Positions 41,895 to 49,698 of a DNA stretch of 64,000 nucleotides are shown here, one piece after another; positions within the stretch are counted from its first letter, which is position 1; each line of letters begins with the position of its first letter. Origin of the DNA: Candidatus Aminicenantes bacterium UBA2199 (lineage in GTDB: Bacteria > Acidobacteriota > Aminicenantia > UBA2199); contig DCVB01000095.1 of assembly GCA_002327965.1 (NCBI GenBank), positions 21,838-85,837 of the forward strand, written 5' to 3'. Under the pieces are notes generated by a model, which was given only the letters and a program-made list of their open reading frames with translations, was not told the origin of the DNA and searched no databases. The position numbers were made by a program, and so were the translations under genes.

Positions 41895-44210
41895 TTAATA
41901 AAACGACGGACCAACGGCGAACTTGAAGACAAAGTGCGAATCGCCGACATTCAGCAGCCGCGGGTTGTAGGCGAAGATCAGGCGGAAGGGGACATTGAGC
42001 ATGGGCACGAAGACCTTCAGCTCCAGGCCGGTTGACGTGTAGACGTCCTTCAGCCGGATCGGCGTGCCGGCGTCGTAGGAATTGCCCATGTCGTAGAAAA
42101 AGACGAAGGAGAACTGCTGGGTCAGGGGGATGGCGTATTCCAGGTTGAACAGGAACGACTTGGTCCCGCCCAGGACGCTGCCGTTCTTGTCGCGCGGGCC
42201 GATGGTGTAGATGTCAAAGCCGCGAAGCGAGCGTTCGCCGCCCAGGAAGTACTTCTCGTAGAAGGGGACCCGGCGGTTGGCGAACGGCGACAGGCCCTCG
42301 TAGGCCAGGTGCAGGCCCAGCACGTGCCGCTTCCACAGGGGCTGGAAGCGGACGAGCTCCAGCTTCAGCTTGTGCAGGTAGATGTCCCCGCCCAGGAAGC
42401 CGCCCGAATAGCGGTAAGTGGCCAGGACCTTGCTGCCCTGGGAGGGAAAGATCGGCGAGTCGACGGTGGAATAGTACAGGGTGGGCGAAAGGGCCGAGAC
42501 GCGCCGCTTGCCCTCGCTGTAGTAGTACATGTAATAGGAGCTGATGTACTGGTAGCTCTCGTTGACGTCGCTGATCTCGATGTCCTCCATGCTGTACACC
42601 AGCTGGCTGCCCCAGTAGGTCCAGAAACGGGCCGAGCTGGAGATGTTGAAGCCCTGCCCCTTGCGCGTGTACATGTAGGGGTATTCATAAGTGGTCTTGA
42701 ACAGGTCGATACCGAAATTGGCCGGCAGGTTGAACAGGTAAGGCTCGGTGAAGGCGAACTGGTAGTTCTTGGCGCGCGTGCCCTGCTGCAGATTGAGCGT
42801 GAAGGCTTCGCCCATGCCCAGGAAGTTCTGCGTGGAATAGCCGGCGGCGATGAACCAGCCCTCGTAGCCGCTGTAGCCCACGTTGAAGTTGATCATCTGC
42901 CGGTTCATCTCCTTGACCTCGGCGATGATGTCGATCTTCTGGGGGTCCTGGGGGTCGGCCTTGATCTCGGGCATCTTCTCCACGGTGACCAGGCCCAGCT
43001 GCTTCATGCGCTTGATCGAGTCCTCCAGGGCGTTGATGTTCAGGCGCTTGCCCTCGCGCAGGAACCACTCGCGGCGGATGACGTGGTCCTTGGTGAAGGT
43101 GTTGCCGGTGAACTCGAGCTTGCCCAGGTAGACGACCTCGTTCTCCTGGATGCGGATGGTCAGGTCGGCGATGCGCCGTTCCGGGTCCAGGTTCTCGCTG
43201 GGCACGACCTGGGCGTAGAAGTAGCCGATGCCGCCGTAGAACTTCTGCATGCTCTCGATGATCTTGTTGCGCTTCTTGATGTTGTACACCTGGCCCTTCT
43301 TGAAGCCGACCAGGCTCTTGAGGAAGTCGGTGCGGATGACCTTGTTGCCCTCGATGGCGATCTCACCCATGCGGTAGCGCGGGCCGAGATCCACCGGAAT
43401 GCTGAGCTGCAGCATGTTCTGCCGGTGACCGAGGATCGTTTTCCGCTCCATGGTGGCGAATTCCGGCGTGCCGACCTTGGCCTCAAGATATCCCTTCTGC
43501 TGCAGGCGCAGGCGGACCTCCTCAAGGTCTTCCTCGATCTTCTCGCGGTTGTACACATCCTTGCCGGCGACGGCCGAGAGGATGGCGTGCACCTGGTTGT
43601 TTTTGAGCCCGCGGCGCAGGAATGACGGCGAAACCGAGCCGGGGGTGAGGCCGGGGAAAACCACCTTGGCGATGCGCGTCTTGTAGCCGGCATCGGCGCG
43701 GACGGTCAGGGCGATCTGCCCGTTCTCCTCCTTCTTCTCGTCGATGGTCACGTCGGCCTGGTTGTAGCCCTTCTCCAGGAGCATGTCGGTGATGAGCTTC
43801 TTCACCCTGCGCACCTTGGACGGGCTGTAGTAGGAGAAGGGCTGCAGCAGGATGTTGCTGCCCTGCAGCTTCTCGTTGATGTCGCTCTCCTTGACCTTCT
43901 TGCTCAGCTTGTAGGTGACCGAGGAGATCAGCGGGTTCTCGACCAGCACCAGGCGCACGATCTTGCCGTTGGCGCCGTTCTCCTCCTCGATGCGGATGTT
44001 CTCGAAGAAGCCGGTGGCCCAAAGCGACTGGAAATCCTCCTTCAGCTTCTGCGGGTCATAGACGCCGCCCTCGCGTGATTTCATGTAGAACTGGATGGTC
44101 TCGCGCGAGACCTTGCGATTGCCTTCGACCTGGATCCTTTCGATGATGTCGGCGCACAGCCATTGGGCGCCGAGCAGCATCATGACCAGCCACGGCATTT
44201 TTTTCAGCAT
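41895..44210 (-). CDS. bamA: Outer-membrane protein assembly factor BamA
   Basis: 771 aa. Signal peptide (about 1-20, ending WLCA), five POTRA-like modules (IERIQVEGNRKVSRETI from 22; further starts such as MGEIAIEGNKVIRTDFLKS and VYLGKLEFTGNTFTKDHVI) and a C-terminal barrel with the conserved GGERSLRGFD (VRGF-type) motif in strand/loop 6 and a final aromatic strand ending in FY. It folds and inserts beta-barrel proteins at the outer membrane. It is the first gene of the operon, with its own promoter; GAGGTTTTC precedes the ATG. Length is typical. Confidence 0.96.
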   Translation of the reverse strand: MLKKMPWLVMMLLGAQWLCADIIERIQVEGNRKVSRETIQFYMKSREGGVYDPQKLKEDFQSLWATGFFENIRIEEENGANGKIVRLVLVENPLISSVTYKLSKKVKESDINEKLQGSNILLQPFSYYSPSKVRRVKKLITDMLLEKGYNQADVTIDEKKEENGQIALTVRADAGYKTRIAKVVFPGLTPGSVSPSFLRRGLKNNQVHAILSAVAGKDVYNREKIEEDLEEVRLRLQQKGYLEAKVGTPEFATMERKTILGHRQNMLQLSIPVDLGPRYRMGEIAIEGNKVIRTDFLKSLVGFKKGQVYNIKKRNKIIESMQKFYGGIGYFYAQVVPSENLDPERRIADLTIRIQENEVVYLGKLEFTGNTFTKDHVIRREWFLREGKRLNINALEDSIKRMKQLGLVTVEKMPEIKADPQDPQKIDIIAEVKEMNRQMINFNVGYSGYEGWFIAAGYSTQNFLGMGEAFTLNLQQGTRAKNYQFAFTEPYLFNLPANFGIDLFKTTYEYPYMYTRKGQGFNISSSARFWTYWGSQLVYSMEDIEISDVNESYQYISSYYMYYYSEGKRRVSALSPTLYYSTVDSPIFPSQGSKVLATYRYSGGFLGGDIYLHKLKLELVRFQPLWKRHVLGLHLAYEGLSPFANRRVPFYEKYFLGGERSLRGFDIYTIGPRDKNGSVLGGTKSFLFNLEYAIPLTQQFSFVFFYDMGNSYDAGTPIRLKDVYTSTGLELKVFVPMLNVPFRLIFAYNPRLLNVGDSHFVFKFAVGPSFY

Positions 44211-44242
44211 GAAAACCTCGCAAAATTCGAGTTGAATGGTAT

Positions 44243-44271
44243 TTTATAGCACAAAACGCCATAAATTACAA
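44243..44271 (-). promoter_or_regulatory. Promoter of the bamA-lipid A operon
   Basis: Minus strand TTGTAA (44266-44271), 17-bp spacer, TATAAA (44243-44248). Leader about 26 nt to the ATG at 44210. Confidence 0.65.
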
Positions 44272-44328
44272 TTCCTCTTTACTGGATAGGACGTCCTGGA
44301 AGCAGAAAAAAGTTTCAGCGGTTTTTTA

Positions 44329-44357
44329 TTGACAGCCGAAAGCGATTGTGCTATAAA
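44329..44357 (+). promoter_or_regulatory. Promoter of the FmdB-like gene
   Basis: TTGACA (44329-44334), 17-bp spacer, TATAAA (44352-44357). Start near 44364 leaves a leader with GGAGGA before the ATG at 44388. It is divergent from the bamA promoter, with about 57 bp between the two -35 boxes. Confidence 0.75.
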
Positions 44358-44387
44358 AAAAAGGTCCATCACGCGGAGGAAGTGGCC

Positions 44388-44633
44388 ATGCCGATCTACG
44401 AATACAAATGCTCGAAATGCGGCAGAGTTTTCGAGCATTTGCAGTCCGTAGCGGCCGCGCCGCTCCGCAAATGCATTTACTGCCGGGGCCGGGCCGACAA
44501 GATCATCTCCCAGAGCTCATTCCAGTTCAAGGGCTCGGGCTGGTACATCACCGATTACAGGAAGAAAGGCGCCAAGAGCGCCGCGCCGGCCAAGCCCGCG
44601 GAAAAAGTCGAAAAAAATGTCAAAGCCAGTTAG
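44388..44633 (+). CDS. FmdB-family small zinc-ribbon protein
   Basis: 81 aa. MPIYEYKCSKCGRVFEHLQ followed by RKCIYCRG gives two CxxC pairs of an N-terminal zinc ribbon, the FmdB/putative regulatory family pattern; FQFKGSGWYITDY is the family's conserved second half. The C-terminal Ala/Lys/Pro tail (KSAAPAKPAEKVEKN) is low complexity. FmdB proteins are often called regulators, but their role is not established. The ATG is chosen by the GGAGGA site 7 bp upstream; the frame reading from further upstream has no support. Confidence 0.88.
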   Translation: MPIYEYKCSKCGRVFEHLQSVAAAPLRKCIYCRGRADKIISQSSFQFKGSGWYITDYRKKGAKSAAPAKPAEKVEKNVKAS

Positions 44634-44686
44634 CCTTTCCATCTCTCCCCCCTTAATATAACCATAACCCCCACCCTACAAAAACA

Positions 44687-44709
44687 CCCCCCCCGCTACA
44701 TGGGGGGGG
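44687..44709 (+). terminator. C8-loop-G8 hairpin after the FmdB gene
   Basis: Eight C (44687-44694), a 7-nt loop GCTACAT and eight G (44702-44709) form a perfect 8-bp stem, followed by CCCGCCTTTTG. Position just after the gene suggests termination, although the T-run is short and offset. Confidence 0.5.
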
Positions 44710-44738
44710 CCCGCCTTTTGTCACTGCCAGTAGATAGA

Positions 44739-45024
44739 ATCGGTTTACGGTAGACGGTTCACGGTTTACGGAAAGAGAAAAGGCAATATGAAGACTTAAA
44801 TTCCAAATCCCAAGCACCAAATTCCAAACAAATTCCAAGCTCCAAATTCCAATTTCCAAAACGAAAGCCCCTTGGAATGGCATTTTCTTCGTTTTGGTCA
44901 TTGAATCAAAGTCCCCGCTAAGGGGATTGGAATTTGGAATTTATTTGGGATTTGGGATTTGGTGCTTGGAATTTAATTCTTCACTTGTCACTTGTCACGC
45001 GTCACGCGTTACGCGTCACGATAG
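44739..45024. repeat. Intergenic repeats upstream of the dtd end, with AAATTCCAA words
   Basis: GGTTTACGG words (44742-44770), a long run of 7-8-nt words of the CCAAATT type (44801-44862), its inverted GGAATTTGGAATTT counterpart (44930-44972) and GTCACGC words (44990-45020). The inverted CCAAATT/AATTTGG sets could form a long imperfect cruciform. The total gap 44634-45043 has no ORF. Confidence 0.75.
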
Positions 45025-45043
45025 ATCCTCCCTTTGCTGCCGC

Positions 45044-45505
45044 TTACCGCAAACAGCCGGGCTCGTCACCTGTCTTTTCCAGGATGATGGTCACCGGCCC
45101 GTCGTTGACCGAGCTCACTTCCATCATGGCGCCGAACTCCCCTGCCGCGACCGGGACGACGGCCCGCAGCAGCGAGTTGAAGCGCTCGTAGAGTTCCCGG
45201 GCCCGTCCGGGCTCCTCGGCGCGGGTGAAGTCGGGGCGGCGCCCCTTGCGGTTGCGCGCCGCCAGGGTGAACTGCGAGACCGAGAGGATCGCTCCCCGCA
45301 CCTGCTGGACATCGAGGTTCATCTTCCCCCCTTCGTCGGCGAAGACGCGCAGGTGCAGCACTTTATCGGCCAGGAAGGCGATCTCCTTATCGCCGTCGCC
45401 CTTTTCGATGCCCACCAACAGAAGAAGCCCCCGGCCGATGCGGGCCATCTCCCGCCCCGCGACGTCGACACTTGCCTGGGATACCCTCTGGATTACGAGG
45501 CGCAT
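45044..45505 (-). CDS. dtd: D-aminoacyl-tRNA deacylase
   Basis: 153 aa. Dtd hydrolyses D-amino acids (and glycine mischarged on tRNA-Ala) from tRNA. Signatures: MRLVIQRVSQASV at the start, the SQFTL motif, KGRRPDF and the C-terminal NDGPVT with the Gly-Pro active-site loop. The ATG at 45505 follows the stop of the PilO-like gene by 4 bp, so it is the last gene of the six-gene operon beginning at 48215. The final residues (KTGDEPGCLR) extend slightly beyond the usual family end. Confidence 0.94.
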   Translation of the reverse strand: MRLVIQRVSQASVDVAGREMARIGRGLLLLVGIEKGDGDKEIAFLADKVLHLRVFADEGGKMNLDVQQVRGAILSVSQFTLAARNRKGRRPDFTRAEEPGRARELYERFNSLLRAVVPVAAGEFGAMMEVSSVNDGPVTIILEKTGDEPGCLR

Positions 45506-45509
45506 GGCT

Positions 45510-46373
45510 TCACCACGGGCTGCCAACCGTGCTGCCCCGCTCCGACGGGGCGGGAGGCAGATCCCTCCTCTCGCTGCCCCGGGGGGGAGGGGGTTCGACT
45601 CTCCGCAACAGCAGGGGCGAATCAAGGTCGATCCGCAGGCCCTCGTTTTCCCCATTTCCCCCGGGCAGAGGGGCGCCGCCGCGTATCCAGCCGGAGATGC
45701 GGCAGACCAGCCAGGCCCGGGAATGGGGAAGATCGGGCTCCAGGTGCAGGCGGACGATCTCCAGCCGGCTCTCGTCCCACGAGACATGATTGATGAATCC
45801 CAGCAATGCCGGCAGCGGCGCCATGGCGACGACGCAGACGGAGCGGTTCGCGGGCTGGCCGCATGGCGAAGGCTGTCCGCCGAGCAGGCCGCGCCAGTAA
45901 AAGCGTCCCGGGTCACGGGCCCGCGAAAAACCCTCCTGGATGGCGACGGTTTGGCCGCCGATCCAGCCGCGGAGGGGATCCCCTCGTTCCGGGCCGGCGC
46001 TACCCAGCTCGGGCGCATCGGTCATATTGCCGAACAGGAACCGGGCATGGGGAATGCCGTCCAGGAGGATCCGTTGCTGCAGGCCGGTCAGGGCCACGGC
46101 TCTCCAGCCGGCGTCATCGTCCACCGGCGGCAGCGCCTGGAAGGCCCGGGAGTCCATTTGCGCCAGGAGATCCTCTTCAGCCGCGTCGGGAAATTCGAGA
46201 TCAACGGCCTTGGCGCCGTAGTTCCTGATCTTCCGATCCCAATCGCCGCGCTCGCGGCGCAGGCGGCCCAGGTCCCTGACGGTCGGATACCAGTCCAGGG
46301 CGACGAAGGCGGCCGCGACGGCGAGCGCCGCCAGGGCCTGGAGCAGGGAGCGCGCCAGTTTCCCCCAGCTCAC
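45510..46373 (-). CDS. PilO-like inner-membrane protein (unassigned)
   Basis: 287 aa. One N-terminal transmembrane helix (about 10-28), then a DLGRLRRERGDWDRKIRNYG coiled-coil-like stretch and a periplasmic domain without recognised motifs. This short cytoplasmic tip, one helix, heptad stretch and alpha/beta domain is the PilO/GspM layout, and it overlaps a PilN-like gene. Sequence identity to PilO is not evident, so the name is structural analogy only. The C-terminal 40 residues (PPPPRGSERRDLPPAPSERG) look disordered. Confidence 0.6.
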   Translation of the reverse strand: MSWGKLARSLLQALAALAVAAAFVALDWYPTVRDLGRLRRERGDWDRKIRNYGAKAVDLEFPDAAEEDLLAQMDSRAFQALPPVDDDAGWRAVALTGLQQRILLDGIPHARFLFGNMTDAPELGSAGPERGDPLRGWIGGQTVAIQEGFSRARDPGRFYWRGLLGGQPSPCGQPANRSVCVVAMAPLPALLGFINHVSWDESRLEIVRLHLEPDLPHSRAWLVCRISGWIRGGAPLPGGNGENEGLRIDLDSPLLLRRVEPPPPRGSERRDLPPAPSERGSTVGSPW

Positions 46374-46879
46374 GGCTGCAACTCCACCCGGCCGCGGACG
46401 GCGAAGAGGCGCGGCCCGCTGCCGGGGGCAGGCGCCGGAGTCGCCATGATATCGAAAGCCGCGGCCGCATTCCCCAGTTGCTCCAGGAAATCATCGAACC
46501 CGCGCCGGGCGACGGTATCCGCTTCGATCGCCAGCTCGAAGCTCATGTCGTGCAGACCGGGATCGATGCGGACCGAGACCAGCCGCAGCGGCGCCGCGAT
46601 GCCGTCCAGGCGGCGGACGAGATCGGCGGCGGCGTAGGACGCGGCCATGGGATAGTCGAGAAAATAGCGGAGCTGATGGAAGCGGGCGCGCCGGGCCTTG
46701 GTCGCGGCGACCGGTTGTTCGCGCACCAGCTCGCCGTAGCTCCGTTTCATCTCCGCGGCCTCCCGGGCGCGGCTGAAGCGCACCGCGTGCAGCAGCAGGG
46801 AGATGACGGCCAGGAATGAAAACAGGAACAGCGGCCAACGCCGCCGGCGGCGAAGCGGGCGATCGTCTGGCTCGTTCAT
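46370..46879 (-). CDS. PilN-like inner-membrane protein (unassigned)
   Basis: 169 aa. Basic cytoplasmic tip (RPLRRRRRW), one transmembrane helix (about 15-33), a helical stretch (REAAEMKRSYGELVREQ) and a periplasmic domain with LRLVSVRIDPGLHDMSFELAIE, which resembles the PilN/PilO ferredoxin-like fold where a strand states the difference measure. Its stop overlaps the start of the PilO-like gene (ATGA). No other pilus or secretion gene is nearby, so a role in type IV pili or secretion is not proven. Confidence 0.6.
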   Translation of the reverse strand: MNEPDDRPLRRRRRWPLFLFSFLAVISLLLHAVRFSRAREAAEMKRSYGELVREQPVAATKARRARFHQLRYFLDYPMAASYAAADLVRRLDGIAAPLRLVSVRIDPGLHDMSFELAIEADTVARRGFDDFLEQLGNAAAAFDIMATPAPAPGSGPRLFAVRGRVELQP

Positions 46880-46888
46880 GGCCGGGGT

Positions 46889-47293
46889 TCAGCCGCCGAC
46901 GAACTTCAGGAAGACCCGCCGCTGGCGCGGGCCGTCGAACTCGCAGAAATAGATCCCCTGCCACGAACCGAGGATCGGTTCGCCGTTGTTCACCACCAGG
47001 GCCTCGGAGGCGCCCACCAGGCTGGACATGATGTGCGCCGGCGAGTTGCCCTCGCCGTGCCGGAAATAATCGTGCCTGGGCGCCAGGCGCTTGAGGAACT
47101 CGCCGATGTCATGGGGCACGTCCGGGTCGGCGTTCTCGTTGATGGTCACGGCGGCGGTGGTATGCGGCGTGAAGACCAGCAGGATGCCCGAGTTGCATTT
47201 GCCGTCGCGCAGCATCTCGCGCACCTGGGCGGTGATATCGATGAATTCAATCTTTTGCGTGCTCTTCAGCTCGATGGCATGGTAGGCGCTCAT
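46889..47293 (-). CDS. YjbQ/UPF0047-family protein
   Basis: 134 aa, typical size. Signatures: LVFTPHTTAAVTINENADPDV with the conserved His and Glu, HDYFRHGEGNSPAHIMSSLVG and a C-terminal LGSWQGIYFCEFDGPR. Members have been reported to show weak thiamine phosphate synthase activity and bind a metal through these histidines; the true role is uncertain. The ATG at 47293 has GGAGGAAGC upstream and overlaps the AMMECR1 stop (ATGA). Confidence 0.93.
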   Translation of the reverse strand: MSAYHAIELKSTQKIEFIDITAQVREMLRDGKCNSGILLVFTPHTTAAVTINENADPDVPHDIGEFLKRLAPRHDYFRHGEGNSPAHIMSSLVGASEALVVNNGEPILGSWQGIYFCEFDGPRQRRVFLKFVGG

Positions 47294-47853
47294 GCTTCCT
47301 CCGCGTGCTTTTTTTCGCCGAAAACGACCGCCTGGAAGGTCTCGATGGTCACTCCCCTTTTCCACTCGTCGGCTGCCAGCCCCGCCTTGCGGCAGCCGTA
47401 GGAAACGTACTGCTCCAGGTCCCAGCCCTGCTCGAGCGGCACCTGGGGCAGCAGCAGGCCGCGATTCACCCCCTTGCTGACGATGATGCCGTCGACGCCG
47501 ACCCGCACGTCCCCCGGGCCGGATACGGGCCGCGGAACGGTCAGGACCGAGATCTCGATATCGAGCCCGGGCAGTTCATCGCCGTTGACGGCGGGAAAGC
47601 GCGGGTCCTCGAAAGCGGCGGCCAGGGCCATTTCGCGAACAGCCTCCCAGAGCGGCTTCACGGGCAGCGGGTAACCGATGCAGCCGCGCAGCTCGCCGTC
47701 GCGATGCAGGGTGACGAAGACGCCGCGTTTCTCCAGGAACACCGGCTCCGGAGCCGGTTCACCGCCGCGCTCCCTTGAGGCCAGGTATCTGCGGATGGTC
47801 TCCCGGGCCAGCGCCAGGAGCGTTTTTCCTTCCGCGCCGCTCAATTCAGCCAT
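47290..47853 (-). CDS. AMMECR1-domain protein
   Basis: 187 aa. The hallmark LRGCIGYPLPVKPLWEAV and DPRFPAV motifs, and the C-terminal LPQVPLEQGWD segment, are those of AMMECR1 domain proteins found from archaea to humans. Function is unknown; archaeal and bacterial members often sit next to MEMO-like or radical SAM genes, neither of which occurs here. It overlaps the preceding small gene by 13 bp and is coupled to yjbQ. Confidence 0.92.
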   Translation of the reverse strand: MAELSGAEGKTLLALARETIRRYLASRERGGEPAPEPVFLEKRGVFVTLHRDGELRGCIGYPLPVKPLWEAVREMALAAAFEDPRFPAVNGDELPGLDIEISVLTVPRPVSGPGDVRVGVDGIIVSKGVNRGLLLPQVPLEQGWDLEQYVSYGCRKAGLAADEWKRGVTIETFQAVVFGEKKHAEEA

Positions 47854-48215
47854 TCCGCCCCGGTTTCTTCCGCAAGCGGCGCCAGGCGCGCCTTCTTCAC
47901 GGCCGGATCGAATTCACAGGTGAAAGCCCGGATTTCCCTGAGACGCACGGCGAGGACCAGGCCGCCGATGGACCATTCCCGGGCCCGCGGCGGCTTGCGG
48001 CAGAAGAACGTCCCCTGCAGCCGCTCGCCGTATTGCCGGCAGGCGGCGGCATGGACGGCGTCGCTGCCGGCCGTGCCGAAATCCAGTGGCAGGAGCCGCT
48101 CGACCAGGATCGAACGACCGATCCCCGTCCCCAGCAGGAAGCCCGCCCCGCGGTAGCCGGAGGCGCGCAGGACCGCGATGTCCTCCAGCGCCGTCGGCAG
48201 CAGTTGCACGTTCAT
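47841..48215 (-). CDS. Unrecognised 124-aa protein
   Basis: First gene of the operon. It shows GFLLGTGIGRSILVERLLPLDF in the first third, a conserved-looking GTFFCRKPP middle and GLVLAVRLREIRAFTCEFD near the end. Glycine/valine strands followed by short helices suggest a compact alpha/beta or JAB-like fold, but no catalytic motif is visible. It overlaps AMMECR1, so it is co-expressed. The upstream region carries a weak leaderless-type promoter. Confidence 0.6.
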   Translation of the reverse strand: MNVQLLPTALEDIAVLRASGYRGAGFLLGTGIGRSILVERLLPLDFGTAGSDAVHAAACRQYGERLQGTFFCRKPPRAREWSIGGLVLAVRLREIRAFTCEFDPAVKKARLAPLAEETGAEWLN

Positions 48216-48221
48216 GTGCAG

Positions 48222-48250
48222 TAATTACCACATAAAGGAACTCAAGACAA
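48222..48250 (-). promoter_or_regulatory. Weak promoter for the 48215 operon
   Basis: Minus strand TTGTCT (48245-48250), 17-bp spacer, TAATTA (48222-48227), six bases, ATG at 48215. The -10 is poor, but the spacing and position match other leaderless genes here. Confidence 0.35.
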
Positions 48251-48267
48251 TATCCGGGAGCCTCGTG

Positions 48268-48360
48268 CACTCGGCGTAAGGTGTAAGGCATAAGGTTCAG
48301 GGTGAAGAAAGGGCAATTCCTTGATTCCAGAGCTCGTTTTCACCCTCCGCCTTGCGCCCT
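48268..48360. repeat. Word repeats between rarA end and the 48215 promoter
   Basis: GCGTAAGGTGTAAGGCATAAGG words (48275-48296) and an inverted, diverged set CCTTGCGCCCTGCGCCCC (48350-48368) flank a unique middle. It may end rarA transcription. No ORF. Confidence 0.6.
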
Positions 48361-48378
48361 GCGCCCCACGCCGAGATC

Positions 48379-49683
48379 CTACTTTTTCTTCTTGAGCTCT
48401 TCTTTGACCTTGCGCCAATAGGCCATGCGCTCGCGGATGTGCTTCTCGAAACCCATGGAGCCGGGCTGGTAGAAATCCTTCTCCCTGACCCCGTCGGGCA
48501 GGGTCTGGAGCAGCGAGGTCTTCTCGGGCAGGTCGTGGGCATAAACGTATTCCCGGCCCGCCCCCTTGCCGGCGGCGATGAAGTTGTCGGGGTTGACGAT
48601 CGCCAGCGGCACGGGCAGCATCCTGTACTTCTCGGCGAGCTTCTTCAGCTTGCCGTCGGCCGCGTACAGGGCGTTGCTCTTGGGCGCCAGCGCCAGGTAG
48701 ACGGCCGCCTCGACCAGGAACAGGTCGCCCTCGGGCGAACCCAGGAACTCGTAGGCCTCCTTGGCGTTGAGGCAGACGCGCAGGGCGTCGGGGTCGGCCA
48801 GGCCGATGTCCTCCACGGCCATGCGCACCAGGCGCCGCAGGATGTAGAGCGGGTCCTCCCCCCCCTGCAGCATGCGGTACAGCCAGAACAGGGCGGCATC
48901 GACGTCGGAGTTGCGCACGCTCTTGTGCAGCGCCGATATGGTCTGGTAGCGGTCGTCGCCCGTGCGGTCGTAGCCGGCGACCTTGTTCTGGATGATGTCG
49001 AGGACCGCCGCCTCGTCGACGGGCTTTCCCGCTTCGGCCGTCTGGAAAACGATCTCCACCAGGTTGAGCAGGCGGCGGCCGTCGCCGCTGCCGTAGCCGA
49101 TGACCACCGCCTCGGCTTCGGGGGTGAAGCGCACCTCGACCCCGGCCCGCTCGCGGATGAAGGCCAGGGCCTTGTCCAGGATGCGCCGCAGGTCCCCGGG
49201 CTGAAGCGGGAACAGCTCCAGGATCTTCAGCCGCGACAGCAGGGCGCGGTTGATCTTGTAGGCCGGGTTCTCGGTGGTCGTGCCCAGCAGGATGACGTCG
49301 CCGCGCTCGACATAGGGCAGGAAGGCGTCCTGCACGCTGCGGTTGAAATGGTGGATCTCGTCGACGAACAGCGCCAGGGGCCGCTTCGTTCCCAGGCGCG
49401 GCGTCCTGGCGCCGGCCATCATCTTCTTGATCTCGGCGATGCCCGAGACCGTGGCCGAGAACTCGGTCGACGGGTAGCCGGCCTCGCGCACCAGGATGCG
49501 CGCCAGCGTCGTCTTGCCCGTCCCCGGCGGCCCCCAGAAGATCAGCGAGGCCAGGTTGCGGCCCTGCGCCAGGGCCTGGACGACCTTCTGTTGCCCGGTC
49601 AGGTGCTCCTGGCCGATGAACTCGGAAAGTTGCTGCGGCCGCAGCCGGTCGGCCAGGGGAAACATGTCGCTGCGAGGATCCAT
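48379..49683 (-). CDS. rarA: Replication-associated AAA+ ATPase RarA/MgsA
   Basis: 434 aa, typical length. Signatures: FIGQEHL, Walker A GPPGTGKTTLAR, Walker B ALFVDEIHHFN, sensor 1 TTTENP and arginine finger region SRLKILEL; the C-terminal half has the tetramerisation domain with DVDAALFWLYRMLQGGEDP and the final FYQPGSMGFEKHIRERMAYW signature. RarA acts at stalled replication forks and interacts with SSB. It starts 15 bp after the DHS-like gene stop, in the same direction, with no good ribosome site, suggesting operon coupling. Confidence 0.94.
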   Translation of the reverse strand: MDPRSDMFPLADRLRPQQLSEFIGQEHLTGQQKVVQALAQGRNLASLIFWGPPGTGKTTLARILVREAGYPSTEFSATVSGIAEIKKMMAGARTPRLGTKRPLALFVDEIHHFNRSVQDAFLPYVERGDVILLGTTTENPAYKINRALLSRLKILELFPLQPGDLRRILDKALAFIRERAGVEVRFTPEAEAVVIGYGSGDGRRLLNLVEIVFQTAEAGKPVDEAAVLDIIQNKVAGYDRTGDDRYQTISALHKSVRNSDVDAALFWLYRMLQGGEDPLYILRRLVRMAVEDIGLADPDALRVCLNAKEAYEFLGSPEGDLFLVEAAVYLALAPKSNALYAADGKLKKLAEKYRMLPVPLAIVNPDNFIAAGKGAGREYVYAHDLPEKTSLLQTLPDGVREKDFYQPGSMGFEKHIRERMAYWRKVKEELKKKK

Positions 49684-49698
49684 GGCTGGCGGGGGGGC

